The position numbers were made by a program, and so were the translations under genes. Below are positions 1 to 10,060 of a stretch of 49,712 nt of DNA, in pieces. Below the pieces are notes generated by a model. The model had not been told where the DNA came from and made no database searches. It was given only the letters and a program-made list of their open reading frames with translations. Source of the stretch: Arthrobacter sp. RIT-PI-e (GTDB taxonomy: Bacteria > Actinomycetota > Actinomycetes > Actinomycetales > Micrococcaceae); NCBI RefSeq assembly GCF_001187915.1, contig NZ_LGIU01000099.1:1-49712 (forward strand), written 5' to 3'. Position 1 is the stretch's first letter. Each line of letters begins with the position of its first letter.

Positions 1-144
1 GACGGCGGAATCGGCGGCCTCACCGCCGCCGCGCTGCTGGGACGGGCCGGTCACCGGGTCACCCTGCTCGAGGCCTCGGAGTACGTGGGCGGCAAGAGCC
101 GTCGCCTCGATCTTGCGGGGCAGCGCGGGGACACCGGGCCGTAG
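1..144 (+). pseudogene. N-terminal fragment of a CrtI-type phytoene desaturase
   Basis: Frame 1 from the first base encodes the FAD-binding start of an amine-oxidase-fold desaturase: GIGGLTAAALLGRAGHRV, then LLEA, then VGGKSRR and DTGP. The glycine-rich dinucleotide motif and the following acidic residue (Glu in LLEA) are clear. In the family these enzymes desaturate phytoene at the membrane with FAD. The reading frame hits TAG at 142-144, where the family normally continues DTGP-S-hydrophobic-TFP. The next in-frame residues, LFTFPG, still look like CrtI, so the similarity ends around base 165. The 5' end lies outside the window. This is a broken or misassembled contig edge, not a functional gene. 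Confidence 0.6.
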
Positions 145-148
145 CTGT

Positions 149-298
149 TCACCTTCCCGGGGGCGGGGCAGGGGCTGACGATGCGCCGGCCCGCGAGGTC
201 ACCGGGCCGTCCTCGGACGTCGCGGGGCCGGCGGCGGAGCAGGCGGTCAGCGACAGGGCGAGGACGGCGCCCAGCAGGAGCCGCGGCCGGCGTGCCAT
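149..298 (-). pseudogene. truncated lipoprotein, N-terminal part only
   Basis: The start codon overlaps the coaA stop (TGATG, one shared base), so this is the next gene of a coaA operon. The 49 residues begin [20 protein letters not shown]: a basic n-region, a hydrophobic core and a lipobox LTAC with the lipidated Cys at residue 20. A Ser/Ala/Pro-rich linker follows, as expected just after the anchor of an exported lipoprotein. The frame stops inside the sequence that belongs to the CrtI fragment on the other strand, so the folded domain is missing. The true product cannot be named. The truncation coincides with the contig-edge junction. Confidence 0.5.
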
Positions 299-1275
299 CA
301 GGTCTTCCGCAGGAGCATGCGGCGCACGGAGTGGTCGGAGTCCTTCGTCAGGACCAGCTGCGCACGGCCCCGGGTGGGCAGCACGTTCGTGAGCAGATTC
401 GGCTCGTTGATGCGCTCCCAGATCCCGGACGCCGTCCTGCGTGCCTCCTCGTCCGTGAGGCTCGCGTACCGGTGGAAGTAGGACGCCGGATCGGCGAAGG
501 CGCTGGTGCGCAGCGAGCGGAAGCGGTTGACGTACCACTGCTCGATGAAGGAGGTCTTCGCGTCCACGTAGATGGAGAAGTCGAAGAAGTCGCTCAGTGC
601 CAGGCCGGTGATGCCGTCAGCACGGGGACGGGCCGGCGCGAGGACGTTCAGTCCCTCCACGATCAGCACGTCGGGCCGCCGGACGGTGATCTCGCCGCCG
701 GGCACGATGTCGTAGGTCAGGTGCGAGTACCGCGGGGCGGTGACCTCGGCGGCACCGCTCTTCACCTCGCTGACGAAGCGCAGTAGGCTCCGGCGGTCGT
801 AGGACTCCGGGAAGCCCTTGCGCTGCATGAGGCCCCGGCGCTCCAGCTCGGCGTTGGGGTACAGGAAGCCGTCGGTGGTGACCAGTTCCACGTGGGGGGT
901 CTCGGGCCAGCGCCGCAGCAGCTCGCGCAGCACCCGGGCGGTGGTGGACTTGCCCACGGCCACCGAACCGGCAACGCCGATCACGAAGGGCGTGCGCCGG
1001 GTGGTCTCACCGAGGAAGGTGTTGGTGGCCGCGTGGAGTTCCCCGGCCGCCGCCACGTAGAGGTTGAGCAGGCGCGAGAGCGGAAGATAGACCTCCCGCA
1101 CCTCGTCGAGGTTCAGGGCGTCCCCGAGCCCGCGCAGGCGCTGGACGTCCTCGACGTTGAGGGGGCTCTCGATCTCGTGGGAGAGGCGGGGCCACATCTG
1201 TCGGGCGAGGTCCACGAAGGGGGTGAACGATTCGGCTGCAGTGGCCTGCGGTGTGCCGGAGCTCCTGTCATTCAC
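298..1275 (-). CDS. coaA: pantothenate kinase, type I
   Basis: Cytoplasmic kinase that phosphorylates pantothenate with ATP, the first and usually rate-controlling step of CoA synthesis. The 325 residues match the bacterial type I family (about 310-330). The P-loop GSVAVGKST has its lysine at about residue 109. Family blocks [31 protein letters not shown] and VEGLNVL follow in order, and [13 protein letters not shown] and [13 protein letters not shown] lie near the C-terminus. An open frame continues further upstream, but it runs into glmS on the other strand and lacks family sequence. The GTG at 1275 is preferred because a CAGAAT -10 box lies 6 bases before it, suggesting a leaderless mRNA. 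A lipoprotein gene is coupled at its stop codon. The gene is divergent from glmS. Confidence 0.93.
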   Translation of the reverse strand: MNDRSSGTPQATAAESFTPFVDLARQMWPRLSHEIESPLNVEDVQRLRGLGDALNLDEVREVYLPLSRLLNLYVAAAGELHAATNTFLGETTRRTPFVIGVAGSVAVGKSTTARVLRELLRRWPETPHVELVTTDGFLYPNAELERRGLMQRKGFPESYDRRSLLRFVSEVKSGAAEVTAPRYSHLTYDIVPGGEITVRRPDVLIVEGLNVLAPARPRADGITGLALSDFFDFSIYVDAKTSFIEQWYVNRFRSLRTSAFADPASYFHRYASLTDEEARRTASGIWERINEPNLLTNVLPTRGRAQLVLTKDSDHSVRRMLLRKT

Positions 1276-1281
1276 CCGACG

Positions 1282-1287
1282 ATTCTG
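1282..1287 (-). promoter_or_regulatory. leaderless -10 box of coaA
   Basis: CAGAAT on the minus strand, 6 bases before the GTG start at 1275. There is no Shine-Dalgarno sequence in the gap. No convincing -35 box is seen. Confidence 0.5.
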
Positions 1288-1323
1288 CCCGCTGCCGTGC
1301 GCATTAACAAACAGTGCCGCCGG

Positions 1324-1329
1324 TAAGCT
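1324..1329 (+). promoter_or_regulatory. leaderless -10 box of glmS
   Basis: TAAGCT, then 7 bases, then the ATG at 1337. The hexamer and the spacing are identical to those before nnrED at 3768. The -35 region is weak. Confidence 0.55.
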
Positions 1330-1336
1330 TGGGCGC

Positions 1337-3277
1337 ATGTGTGGAATTGTGGGATATGTAGGCCGGGACCACGGCCAGGGAACATCGGCGCTCGATTCCG
1401 TGGCGCCGGCCGTCGACCAGGCGGGGGCGGAGGCACGGCACGGCGCCCTCGACGTCGTAATGGAGGGCCTCCGGCGCCTCGAGTACCGCGGGTACGACTC
1501 CGCGGGCGTGGCGGGCATCACGCCGGCGGGCACCGGGTCCCGCCAGAAGGCCGGCAAGCTGACCAACCTGGTGGAGGAGCTGGCGGCGGACCCGCTGCCG
1601 CGCTCGCTCACGGGCATCGGTCACACGCGCTGGGCAACCCACGGCGGGCCGACGGACCAGAACGCGCACCCGCACCTCGCCGACGACGGCCGGCTGGCGC
1701 TCATCCACAACGGCATCATCGAGAACTACGCGGAGCTCAAGGCCGAGCTGACCGAGCAGGGCGTCACCTTCCTCTCGGACACGGACACCGAGGTCGCGGC
1801 GGGTCTCGTGGGTACCATCTACCGGGGCCTCGTCGAGGCCGGCACGGAGGGTGATCTCCTCACCCTCGCCCTGCAGCAGGCCTGCCGGCGTCTCGAGGGC
1901 GCATTCACCATCCTCGCCATCCACCAGGACCAGCCCGGCGTCGTCGTCGCGGGCCGTCGCAACTCGCCCCTCGTCGTGGGACTGGGCGACGGCGAGAACT
2001 TCCTCGGCTCCGACGTCTCCGGGTTCATCGACTTCACCCGCCGCGCCGTGGAGCTCGGCCAGGACCAGATCGTCACCATCACGCCCGACGACGTCGTCAT
2101 CACCGATTTCTCCGGCGCACCCGCCGAGGGCACCGAGTTCCACGTCAGCTGGGACGCGGCCGCCGCCGAGAAGGGCGGCTTCGACTCCTTCATGGAGAAG
2201 GAGATCCACGACCAGCCCGACGCCGTGGGGCAGACCCTCCTCGGCCGCTCCGACGTGGACGGCAACCTGGTGCTCGACGAACTGCGCATCGACGAGTCGA
2301 TCCTGCGCTCGGTGGACAAGATCGTGGTGCTGGCCTGCGGTACCTCCGCCTACGCCGGCCAGGTGGCGAAGTACGCGATCGAGCACTGGTGCCGCATCCC
2401 CACCGAGATCGAGCTCTCCCACGAGTTCCGCTACCGCGACCCGATCGTGAACGAGAAGACCCTCGTGGTGGCGATCTCGCAGTCCGGGGAGACCATGGAC
2501 ACCCTCATGGCCGTCCGCTACGCCCGAGAGCAGGGTGCCAAGGTGGTGGCCATCTGCAACACCAACGGCTCCACCATCCCGCGGGAGTCCGACGCCGTGC
2601 TCTACACGCACGCCGGTCCCGAGATCGCCGTGGCCTCGACCAAGGCGTTCCTCGCCCAGATCACCGCCGCGTACCTGCTGGGCCTCTACCTCGCCCAGCT
2701 GCGCGGCAACAAGTACCGCGACGAGATCGCCGACGTCCTCGAGGACCTCTCCGCGATCCCGGCGAAGATCCAGGCGATCCTCGACGACGCCGACAAGATC
2801 AAGCAGCTCGGTGCCGACATGGCGGACGCGAAGTCGGTGCTGTTCCTCGGGCGCCACGTGGGGTTCCCCGTGGCCATGGAGGGGGCGCTGAAGCTCAAGG
2901 AGCTCGCCTACATCCATGCCGAGGGCTTCGCCGCCGGCGAGCTGAAGCACGGGCCGATCGCCCTGATCGAGCAGGGCCAGCCCGTGGTGGTGGTCATGCC
3001 GTCCTCCACCGCGCCGAACTCGCTGCACGCGAAGGTGGTCTCCAACGTGCAGGAGATCCGGGCGCGCGGTGCCGTGACCATCGTGATCGCGGAGGAGGGC
3101 GACACCTCGGTGGAGGCCTACTCGGAGCACGTGTTCTACGTGCCGGCCTCACCCACGCTCCTGGCCCCGCTGCTCACCACGGTGCCGCTGCAGATCTTCG
3201 CGCTCGCCCTCGCCGGCGCCAAGGGCTACGACGTGGACCAGCCCCGCAACCTGGCGAAGTCGGTCACGGTTGAGTAG
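1337..3277 (+). CDS. glmS: glutamine-fructose-6-phosphate aminotransferase (isomerizing)
   Basis: Makes glucosamine-6-phosphate from fructose-6-phosphate and glutamine, the entry step to UDP-GlcNAc, peptidoglycan and other amino sugars. The N-terminal Ntn amidotransferase starts MCGIVGYVG, with Cys2 as the nucleophile once Met1 is removed. [22 protein letters not shown] and HNGIIENY follow. Two SIS sugar-isomerase domains occupy the second half ([31 protein letters not shown]), and the protein ends [11 protein letters not shown]. At 646 residues it is about 20-30 longer than usual. The extra length is an Ala/Gly-rich insert at about residues 10-37, before [14 protein letters not shown]. The ATG lies 7 bases after a TAAGCT -10 box. 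An in-frame extension upstream is rejected because Cys2 must be N-terminal. Confidence 0.96.
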   Translation: MCGIVGYVGRDHGQGTSALDSVAPAVDQAGAEARHGALDVVMEGLRRLEYRGYDSAGVAGITPAGTGSRQKAGKLTNLVEELAADPLPRSLTGIGHTRWATHGGPTDQNAHPHLADDGRLALIHNGIIENYAELKAELTEQGVTFLSDTDTEVAAGLVGTIYRGLVEAGTEGDLLTLALQQACRRLEGAFTILAIHQDQPGVVVAGRRNSPLVVGLGDGENFLGSDVSGFIDFTRRAVELGQDQIVTITPDDVVITDFSGAPAEGTEFHVSWDAAAAEKGGFDSFMEKEIHDQPDAVGQTLLGRSDVDGNLVLDELRIDESILRSVDKIVVLACGTSAYAGQVAKYAIEHWCRIPTEIELSHEFRYRDPIVNEKTLVVAISQSGETMDTLMAVRYAREQGAKVVAICNTNGSTIPRESDAVLYTHAGPEIAVASTKAFLAQITAAYLLGLYLAQLRGNKYRDEIADVLEDLSAIPAKIQAILDDADKIKQLGADMADAKSVLFLGRHVGFPVAMEGALKLKELAYIHAEGFAAGELKHGPIALIEQGQPVVVVMPSSTAPNSLHAKVVSNVQEIRARGAVTIVIAEEGDTSVEAYSEHVFYVPASPTLLAPLLTTVPLQIFALALAGAKGYDVDQPRNLAKSVTVE

Positions 3278-3280
3278 TCC

Positions 3281-3323
3281 CGTTCCGGCACCGCCGCGGG
3301 TCGCCGTGGCGGTGCCCGGGAAC
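3281..3323 (+). terminator. hairpin between glmS and acpS
   Basis: GGCACCGCC (3287-3295) pairs perfectly with GGCGGTGCC (3308-3316). A further CGTTCC/GGAACG pairing outside it is reached through a small bulge. There is no T-tract, so this could be a weak terminator, an attenuator or an RNA-stabilising stem within a glmS-acpS unit. Confidence 0.45.
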
Positions 3324-3328
3324 GGCGG

Positions 3329-3697
3329 ATGATCGTCGGCATCGGGGTGGACGTGGTGGACATCGAGCGGTTCCGCGCGCAGCTCGAGCGGACGCCGGCC
3401 CTTCTGGAGCGCTTGTTCGTCCCGGCGGAGCGCGGGCTGCCCACGCGCTCGCTCGCCGCGCGGTTCGCCGCGAAGGAGGCCGTGGCCAAGGCCCTCGGGG
3501 CTCCCGCCGGGATGAACTGGCAGCACTGCAGCATCGCGGTGGACGAGTCCGGGGCGCCGTCCGTGGTGGTGGAGGCCACGGTCGCCGACGCCGCCCGGGC
3601 ACGCGGCATACAGGCGTGGCACCTGTCCATCAGCCACGACGGCGGCCTGGCCACCGCGATGGTGGTGGCCGAGGGGAGCAGCGGCACCACCGGATAG
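3329..3697 (+). CDS. acpS: holo-[acyl-carrier-protein] synthase
   Basis: Transfers the 4'-phosphopantetheine arm of CoA to a serine of acyl carrier protein, so it uses the end product of the coaA pathway. The 122 residues fit the AcpS family. The start [15 protein letters not shown] carries the metal-binding Asp in GVD. The second signature, [13 protein letters not shown], holds the catalytic Glu and Lys, and the C-terminal strand [17 protein letters not shown] is present. The ATG at 3329 has GGCGG just before it and only a weak Shine-Dalgarno match. The gene follows glmS by about 50 bases containing a hairpin and precedes nnrED on the same strand, an arrangement common in Arthrobacter relatives. 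Confidence 0.92.
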   Translation: MIVGIGVDVVDIERFRAQLERTPALLERLFVPAERGLPTRSLAARFAAKEAVAKALGAPAGMNWQHCSIAVDESGAPSVVVEATVADAARARGIQAWHLSISHDGGLATAMVVAEGSSGTTG

Positions 3698-3767
3698 CCG
3701 TCACCGGATCAGTCAACGGATTGGTCACCTGATTAGTAACCGTGCTGATGATTCGCCTGCTTACCGC

Positions 3768-3773
3768 TAAGCT
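3768..3773 (+). promoter_or_regulatory. leaderless -10 box of nnrED
   Basis: TAAGCT, 7 bases, then the ATG at 3781. CTGATG at 3745-3750 sits 17 bases upstream as a possible weak -35 box. Confidence 0.55.
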
Positions 3774-3780
3774 CGGAAGC

Positions 3781-5334
3781 ATGCTGTCTGCCTTCTCCGG
3801 TGCTGACGTCCGCGCTGCGGAGGCCACCCTCATCGACGCCGGTCAGGGCGACGCCCTGATGCAGCGCGCCGCCCACGGTCTCTTCGGCGTCGTGCTCGGC
3901 CTGCTGCGCGACGCCGGACGGGGTACGTACGGTGCCACCGCCGTCGTCCTCGCCGGCAGCGGCAACAACGGCGCCGACGCCCTCTACGCCGGGGAGCGGC
4001 TGCTGCGCCGGGGCATCGGTGCCACGGCGGTCCTCACCTCGGACCGCGTGCACGCCCCCTCCCTCGAGGCCTTCGTCGCAGCCGGCGGCACCACCGTGCG
4101 GCTGGATGACGACAACACCCGGGACCTCGCCGCCCACGCCGCGGCGGCCGACGTCCTGATCGACGGCATCCTCGGCACGGGTGCCGCCGGGGGGCTGCGC
4201 GGCGCGTCCGCCGCGTTCGTGGCGGCCTTCGACGACGCGGCCGGACCGCGGGGAACCCGTTCCACCCTCGTGGTGGCCTGCGACCTGCCGAGCGGGATCG
4301 GGGTGGACGACGGCCGGGTGGACGGTCCGGTCCTGAACGCCGACGCCACGGTCACCTTCGGGGCTGCGAAACCCGGACTGCTGATCGGCGCCGGGGCCGT
4401 GGCCGCGGGGGAGCTGGACGTGCTGGACATCGGCCTGGACCTCTCCGCCTTCACACCCGCCGCCTCGACCCTGCTCGACGACGACGCCGCGGCCGTGCTC
4501 CGCGTACCCCGCCCGGACGACCACAAGTACACCCGGGGGGTCCTCGGCGTCGCCGCGGGCTCCGCGCGGTACCCGGGAGCCGCCGCCCTGGCCGTGGGAG
4601 CTGCGCTGGCCACCGGCGTCGGCATGGTGCGCTATCTCGGCCCCGCAGCCGTGGCCGGCCTGATCCACCAGCGGAACCCCGAGGTGGTGGCGTCGGACGG
4701 CTCCGTGGACCAGGCACGGTCCCAGGCCTGGCTCGTGGGGCCCGGGGCGGTGGACGACGACGACCAGCGCCGCCGCACCGTCGACGCGCTGCGCTCGGGG
4801 CTGCCCGTGGTGGCGGACGCCGGGGCGCTGACCGAGCTGCCCGGGCGGATGGGTCCGCACGTGATCCTCACGCCCCACGCGGGGGAGCTCCGGCAGTTGC
4901 TCGCCGCACGCGGGGTGGAGGTCGAGCGGTCCGGGATCGAGGCCGAGCCGGCCCGGTTCGCCCTGCGGGCCGCCGAACTGACCGGGGCCACGGTCCTGCT
5001 GAAGGGGTTCACCACCGTGGTGGCGGCGCCGTCGGGCACGCTGTACGTGCAGATGGACGCGACCCCCTGGCTCGCCACCGCCGGTTCCGGGGACACGCTG
5101 TCCGGGATCGTGGGCGCGCTCGTGGCCACCCTCGCGGAGGACCCCGACGCACCCTCGCGCGCCGGCGTCGCACCCGAGGACCTGTGGGCCGCCGCGGCCG
5201 CCGCGGGGGCCCTGATCCACGGGAGGGCCGGGCGGCGGGCAGCACTCCGCGGCCCCGTGGTGGTCCCGGACCTGCCACGGGACATCGGTGCGGTGATCCG
5301 GGAGCTCCTGGAGAGGTGCCACCCGGCGATGTAG
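3781..5334 (+). CDS. nnrED: bifunctional NAD(P)H-hydrate epimerase / ADP-dependent NAD(P)H-hydrate dehydratase
   Basis: Repairs NADH and NADPH damaged by hydration: the N-terminal YjeF_N domain epimerises the R and S hydrates, and the C-terminal YjeF_C domain dehydrates S-NAD(P)HX. The epimerase domain covers about residues 1-215, with VVLAGSGNNGADALY, DVLIDGILGTGA and VACDLPSGIGVDDG. The ribokinase-like dehydratase covers about 240-517, with DHKYTRGVLGVAAGS, WLVGPGA, VLTPHAGEL, LLKGFTTVV and TAGSGDTLSGIVGA (catalytic Asp in GSGDTL). Length 517 is normal for the fused form. The ATG at 3781 follows a TAAGCT box and has no Shine-Dalgarno site, so an upstream in-frame ATG at 3742 is not used here. 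Confidence 0.93.
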   Translation: MLSAFSGADVRAAEATLIDAGQGDALMQRAAHGLFGVVLGLLRDAGRGTYGATAVVLAGSGNNGADALYAGERLLRRGIGATAVLTSDRVHAPSLEAFVAAGGTTVRLDDDNTRDLAAHAAAADVLIDGILGTGAAGGLRGASAAFVAAFDDAAGPRGTRSTLVVACDLPSGIGVDDGRVDGPVLNADATVTFGAAKPGLLIGAGAVAAGELDVLDIGLDLSAFTPAASTLLDDDAAAVLRVPRPDDHKYTRGVLGVAAGSARYPGAAALAVGAALATGVGMVRYLGPAAVAGLIHQRNPEVVASDGSVDQARSQAWLVGPGAVDDDDQRRRTVDALRSGLPVVADAGALTELPGRMGPHVILTPHAGELRQLLAARGVEVERSGIEAEPARFALRAAELTGATVLLKGFTTVVAAPSGTLYVQMDATPWLATAGSGDTLSGIVGALVATLAEDPDAPSRAGVAPEDLWAAAAAAGALIHGRAGRRAALRGPVVVPDLPRDIGAVIRELLERCHPAM

Positions 5335-5469
5335 ACCCCGAGTTCCACGACCGACACCAGCATGCGCTATGTATTGAGCAGGCGGACGGGGCACCAGGAC
5401 CCCGGAGCCCGTGATCACCACGGCACCACCCACGAGGGCGGTGCCGGTGAAAGACACCAAGGAGAACCA
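5335..5469 (+). promoter_or_regulatory. glgX leader region with a hairpin
   Basis: 135 bases between nnrED and glgX. CGGCACC (5421-5427) can pair with GGTGCCG (5440-5446) just upstream of the glgX ribosome-binding site AAGGAG (5459-5464). No confident promoter is recognised; a TATGTA at about 5368 is only suggestive. Confidence 0.3.
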
Positions 5470-7656
5470 ATGGAACTATGGCCCGGCGACGCTTATCCCC
5501 TGGGAGCCACCTACGACGGCACGGGAACGAACTTCGCGCTCTACAGCGAGGTGGCGGACCTGGTGGTCCTGTGCCTGTTCGACGACGACGGCACCGAGAC
5601 CTGCGTGGAGCTCAAGGAGGTGGACGGCTACGTGTGGCACGGGTACCTGCCGCACGTGACCCCCGGTCAGAAGTACGGCTACCGGGTCCACGGCCCGCAC
5701 AACCCCGCCGAGGGGCACCGCTGCAACCCGAACAAGCTGCTCCTGGACCCCTACGCCAAGGCGATCTCGGGTGACCTGGACTGGGACCAGGCCCTGTTCG
5801 GCTACAACTTCGGCGACCCGGACTCGGTGAACGACGAGGACTCCGCCGCGCACATGATGCTCGGCGTGGTGGTGAACCCGTTCTTCAACTGGGACGGCGA
5901 CCGCATGCCGCGGACCCCGTACCACCAGTCCGTCATCTACGAGGCGCACGTCAAGGGCCTCACGCAGCTGCACCCGGAGATCCCCGAGGAGCAGCGTGGC
6001 ACCTACGCGGGCATCGCGCACCCCGCGGTGATCGCCCATCTGCAGAAGCTCGGCGTCACGGCGATCGAGCTCATGCCCGTGCACCAGTTCGTCAACGACA
6101 GCACCCTGCAGGAGAAGGGCCTGTCCAACTACTGGGGCTACAACACCATCGGCTTCTTCGCCCCGCACAACAAGTACAACTCCACGGGGGACCAGGGCGA
6201 GCAGGTCCAGGAGTTCAAGGCCATGGTGCGCGAGCTGCACCTCGCCGGCATCGAGGTCATCCTCGACGTGGTGTACAACCACACGGCCGAGGGCAACCAC
6301 ATGGGCCCCACCATCTCGATGCGCGGCATCGACAACGCGTCCTACTACCGCCTGGTGGAGGACGACAAGCAGTACTACATGGACACCACGGGCACGGGCA
6401 ACTCCCTGAACGTCGGGAACCCGCACTCCCTGCAGCTGCTCATGGACTCGCTGCGCTACTGGGTCACCGAGATGCACGTGGACGGGTTCCGCTTCGACCT
6501 CGCCTCCGCCCTGGCCCGTGAGTTCTACGAGGTGGACCGCCTCTCGGCGTTCTTCGAACTCGTGCAGCAGGACCCGATCGTCTCCCAGGTCAAGCTCATC
6601 GCCGAGCCGTGGGACGTGGGACCCGGCGGCTACCAGGTGGGCAACTTCCCGCCGCAGTGGACGGAGTGGAACGGCAAGTACCGCGACACGGTCCGTGACT
6701 TCTGGCGCGGTGAGCCCTCCAGCATCGGCGAGTTCGCCTCGCGTCTCACCGGCTCCGCGGACCTCTACGAGCACTCGATGCGCCGCCCGGTGGCGTCCAT
6801 CAACTTCGTCACCGCCCACGACGGCTTCAGCCTGCGCGACCTCGTGTCCTACAACGAGAAGCACAACGAGGCCAACGGCGAGGACAACAACGACGGCGAG
6901 TCGCACAACCGCTCCTGGAACGGTGGCGTCGAGGGGCCCACGGACGATCCCGAGGTGCTGGCCATCCGCGTGCGCCAGCAGCGCAACTTCATCGCCACCC
7001 TGCTGCTCTCGCAGGGTGTCCCGATGCTCCTGCACGGTGACGAGGTGGGCCGCACGCAGAACGGCAACAACAACACCTACTGCCAGGACTCCGAGATCAG
7101 CTGGGTCCACTGGGACAAGATGGACCAGCCGCTGCTCGAGTTCACGGCGGCCGTCAACCGGCTCCGCTCGGAGCACCCCACCTTCCGGCGTCGCCGGTTC
7201 TTCGACGGGCGGCCGGTCCGTCGCGGGGAGGGCGAGGCGCTGCCGGACATCGTGTGGCTGGACACCGCCGGTGAGCTCATGGCACCGGAGGACTGGGACA
7301 GCGGGTTCGGCCGGTCCATCGGGGTGTTCCTCAACGGGCAGGGCATCCAGGGGCGCGACGCCCGCGGTCAGCGCATCGTGGACGCCAACTTCCTCATGTA
7401 CTTCAACGCGCACGACGAGGCGGTGGACTTCACCATCCCGTCCGACGAGTACGGCGCGTCCTGGGACGAGGTGATCGACACCGCCGGCGGGTACGCGGCC
7501 GGCGGGGCGACCCCCGCCGGTGCGGCGATCGCCGTCGAGGGGAAGTCCATGGTGGTGCTCCGGGCCCACACCGAGGTCGAGGACGTGGACCACTCGGTTG
7601 CCGCGTCCCTGGCGATCCTGGCCAACGAGGTCAGCGCGAAGACCGGTACCCCGTAG
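5470..7656 (+). CDS. glgX: glycogen debranching enzyme
   Basis: Cytoplasmic GH13 isoamylase-type enzyme that removes alpha-1,6 branches from phosphorylase-trimmed glycogen, releasing linear malto-oligosaccharides. An N-terminal CBM48-like domain ([21 protein letters not shown]...) covers about residues 1-130 and the (beta/alpha)8 catalytic barrel follows. Visible catalytic residues are Asp343 in DGFRFDLAS, Glu379 in IAEPWDVG and Asp451 in [29 protein letters not shown] is a GlgX signature. The start at 5470 has AAGGAG 5 bases upstream; the longer in-frame extension has no such site. At 728 residues it has the usual length. It lies directly before treY and treZ, so the freed linear glucans feed trehalose synthesis. 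Confidence 0.95.
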   Translation: MELWPGDAYPLGATYDGTGTNFALYSEVADLVVLCLFDDDGTETCVELKEVDGYVWHGYLPHVTPGQKYGYRVHGPHNPAEGHRCNPNKLLLDPYAKAISGDLDWDQALFGYNFGDPDSVNDEDSAAHMMLGVVVNPFFNWDGDRMPRTPYHQSVIYEAHVKGLTQLHPEIPEEQRGTYAGIAHPAVIAHLQKLGVTAIELMPVHQFVNDSTLQEKGLSNYWGYNTIGFFAPHNKYNSTGDQGEQVQEFKAMVRELHLAGIEVILDVVYNHTAEGNHMGPTISMRGIDNASYYRLVEDDKQYYMDTTGTGNSLNVGNPHSLQLLMDSLRYWVTEMHVDGFRFDLASALAREFYEVDRLSAFFELVQQDPIVSQVKLIAEPWDVGPGGYQVGNFPPQWTEWNGKYRDTVRDFWRGEPSSIGEFASRLTGSADLYEHSMRRPVASINFVTAHDGFSLRDLVSYNEKHNEANGEDNNDGESHNRSWNGGVEGPTDDPEVLAIRVRQQRNFIATLLLSQGVPMLLHGDEVGRTQNGNNNTYCQDSEISWVHWDKMDQPLLEFTAAVNRLRSEHPTFRRRRFFDGRPVRRGEGEALPDIVWLDTAGELMAPEDWDSGFGRSIGVFLNGQGIQGRDARGQRIVDANFLMYFNAHDEAVDFTIPSDEYGASWDEVIDTAGGYAAGGATPAGAAIAVEGKSMVVLRAHTEVEDVDHSVAASLAILANEVSAKTGTP

Positions 7657-7706
7657 CGCCACCGGTACCACCCGGGTGCACCCGAGCCGTCCGGCCGGGT
7701 GCACCC
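7645..7706 (+). repeat. paired palindromes between glgX and treY
   Basis: GGTACC occurs at 7645-7650 and 7664-7669. The self-palindromic GGGTGCACCC occurs at 7674-7683 and 7697-7706. Each pair can form a stem, the second with a 10 bp arm and 13-base loop. The region ends just before the treY AGGAGG site and may act as a terminator or attenuator inside the operon. Confidence 0.4.
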
Positions 7707-7747
7707 TCCCACCATCCCAGCCCCACCGCCCGTCCAGGAGGACCACC

Positions 7748-10060
7748 GTGCTCACACCGACTTCGACCTACCGGCTGCAGATCCGGAGCGAGTTCGACCT
7801 GCATCGGGCCGCGGCCCTGGTGCCGTACCTGTCGAACCTCGGGGTGGACTGGGTGTACCTCTCACCGATCCTCACGGCCGAGCAGGGGTCCGGCCACGGC
7901 TACGACGTGACCGACCCCACCAGCGTGGACCCGGACCGCGGTGGCCCGGACGGCCTCGCCGCCCTCAGCGCGGCCGCCCGGGCGGCAGGGCTCGGCGTGC
8001 TCGTGGACATCGTGCCGAACCACATGGGCATCGAGACCCCCGCGGACAACGCCTGGTGGTGGCAGCTCCTGAAGGAGGGCCGCACCTCCCGCATGGCCGA
8101 GGCGTTCGACGTCGACTGGGAGGCGAACGGCGGCAGGCTGCGGATCCCCGTCCTCGGTGACGGCGACGACGAGCTCGACCAGCTGACTCTCGTGGACGGC
8201 GAGCTGCACTACTACGACAACCGGTACCCGATCGCGGAGGGCACCGCCCACCCCGGCGACTCCGGCGCCGAGGTCCACGCACGCCAGCACTACGAGCTGG
8301 TGAACTGGCGCCGTGCCGACGCCGAACTGAACTACCGCAGGTTCTTCGGCGTCAACACCCTCGCAGGCCTGCGCGTGGAGGTGCCGTGGGTGTTCGAGGA
8401 GAGCCACAGCGAGGTGAAGCGCTGGTTCGACGAGAAGCTCGTGGACGGTCTGCGGATCGACCACCCGGACGGACTCGCGGACCCGAAGGGCTACCTCGAG
8501 GACCTCCGTGCCCTCACCGGCGGGGCCTACGTGCTCGTGGAGAAGATCCTCGAACCCGGGGAGAAGCTCCCGGAGGACTGGGCCACCGAGGGCACCACCG
8601 GGTACGACGCCCTGGCGGACATCGACCGCCTGTTCGTCGACCCCACCGGCGAGCACGCCCTGACCGCAGCCGTCCCCGTGGACGGGTTCCACGAGATGAT
8701 CCACGGCGCCAAGCGCGGCATCGCGGACGGCATCCTCCGCTCCGAGGTACTCCGGCTGGCACGCCTGGTCCCGGCTGCAGCCGGCCTGGAGCACGAAGCC
8801 GCGGCGGATGCCATCGCCGAGCTGCTGACCTGCTTCCCCGTGTACCGGAGCTACCTGCCCGGCGGCGCCGAGTACCTCGCCGAGGCCGTCCGCGACGCCT
8901 CCGTGCGACGCCCCGACCTCGTGGACACCATCACGGCGCTGCACCCGCTGCTGAACCCGTTCCTCGACGACGGTACGGGCGAATTCACGGAGCTGGCCCG
9001 CCGGTTCCAGCAGACCTCCGGCATGGTCATGGCCAAGGGCGTGGAGGACACCGCGTTCTACCGGTACTCCCGGCTCGTCTCCCTCAACGAGGTGGGCGCC
9101 GACCCGTCCATCTTCGCGATCGAGCCCCTGGAGCTGCACCGCCGCCTGCTGGAGCGCCAGGCCGACGCCCCGCTGGCCATGACCACCCTCAGCACCCACG
9201 ACACCAAGCGCAGCGAGGACACCCGCACGCGCATCTCCGTGCTCTCGGAGGTCCCCCAGGAGTGGACCGAGGTGCTCGCGACACTCGAGCGCCTCGCCCC
9301 CGTCAAGGATCCCTCCTTCGCACCCCTGCTCTGGCAGTCGCTCATCGGCGCCTGGCCGCTGAGCCGCGAGCGCGCCCACGCGTACGCCGAGAAGGCCTCG
9401 CGCGAGGCCGATCTCAGCACCCACTGGACGGCGCCGGACGAGGAGTTCGAGACCCGGATGCACGCCGCCGTGGACGCCGCGTTCGACGACGACGCCGTGG
9501 TGTCCCTGCTCGAGGGCTTCGTGGAGCGCATCCGGGACGCCGGCTGGTCCAACTCGATCGGCCTGAAGCTGCTGCAGCTGACCATGCCGGGTGTACCGGA
9601 CGTGTACCAGGGCACGGAGTTCTGGGACACCTCGCTGGTGGACCCGGACAACCGCCGCGAGGTGGACTACGACGCCCGGCAGAAGGCCCTGGCGGATCTG
9701 GCCTTCGGAGCGCTGCCGCAGGTCGACGCCGACGCCCACGCCAAGCTCCTGGTCACCACGCGGGCGCTGAAGCTCCGCCGTGACCGCCCCGAGCTCTTCA
9801 CCGGGTACACCGCCGTCGCCTCCTCCGGGAGCGCCGGGAACCACGTCTTCGGCTTCGACCGCGGCGGGGCGATCACGCTCATCACGCGCCTGCCGCACGG
9901 CCTGGCGCAGCACGGCTGGGGCGACGCCACCGTGGAGCTCCCGGCCGGCACCTACACCTGCGCGCTCACCGGGGCGAGCATCACCGGCGGCACCGTGCTG
10001 ATCTCCGACATCTTCTCCACCTACCCCGCAGCCCTACTGGTCCAGGAGGACGCAGCATGA
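7748..10060 (+). CDS. treY: (1->4)-alpha-D-glucan 1-alpha-D-glucosylmutase (maltooligosyltrehalose synthase)
   Basis: GH13 enzyme that turns the reducing end of a malto-oligosaccharide into an alpha,alpha-1,1 trehalosyl unit. It opens [16 protein letters not shown], with [13 protein letters not shown] and [20 protein letters not shown] next, all typical of TreY. The barrel shows VDIVPNHMG, the nucleophile Asp238 in GLRIDHPDG and the acid/base Glu265 in [21 protein letters not shown] and [15 protein letters not shown] follow in the second half. At 770 residues it has the family length. The GTG start at 7748 has a perfect AGGAGG 6 bases upstream. Its last four bases overlap treZ, so the two are translationally coupled. 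Confidence 0.95.
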   Translation: MLTPTSTYRLQIRSEFDLHRAAALVPYLSNLGVDWVYLSPILTAEQGSGHGYDVTDPTSVDPDRGGPDGLAALSAAARAAGLGVLVDIVPNHMGIETPADNAWWWQLLKEGRTSRMAEAFDVDWEANGGRLRIPVLGDGDDELDQLTLVDGELHYYDNRYPIAEGTAHPGDSGAEVHARQHYELVNWRRADAELNYRRFFGVNTLAGLRVEVPWVFEESHSEVKRWFDEKLVDGLRIDHPDGLADPKGYLEDLRALTGGAYVLVEKILEPGEKLPEDWATEGTTGYDALADIDRLFVDPTGEHALTAAVPVDGFHEMIHGAKRGIADGILRSEVLRLARLVPAAAGLEHEAAADAIAELLTCFPVYRSYLPGGAEYLAEAVRDASVRRPDLVDTITALHPLLNPFLDDGTGEFTELARRFQQTSGMVMAKGVEDTAFYRYSRLVSLNEVGADPSIFAIEPLELHRRLLERQADAPLAMTTLSTHDTKRSEDTRTRISVLSEVPQEWTEVLATLERLAPVKDPSFAPLLWQSLIGAWPLSRERAHAYAEKASREADLSTHWTAPDEEFETRMHAAVDAAFDDDAVVSLLEGFVERIRDAGWSNSIGLKLLQLTMPGVPDVYQGTEFWDTSLVDPDNRREVDYDARQKALADLAFGALPQVDADAHAKLLVTTRALKLRRDRPELFTGYTAVASSGSAGNHVFGFDRGGAITLITRLPHGLAQHGWGDATVELPAGTYTCALTGASITGGTVLISDIFSTYPAALLVQEDAA

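Noticed and set aside
1157-1336. In-frame extension of glmS upstream of 1337
   Set aside because: GlmS needs Cys directly after the initiator Met, and the extension overlaps coaA and both promoters.
5476-7755. Long antisense open frames opposite glgX, treY, treZ and mtl/PL11 genes
   Set aside because: They are mirror frames typical of GC-rich coding DNA: Val/Arg/His/Gly-rich translations with no family motifs, opposite clearly recognised genes.
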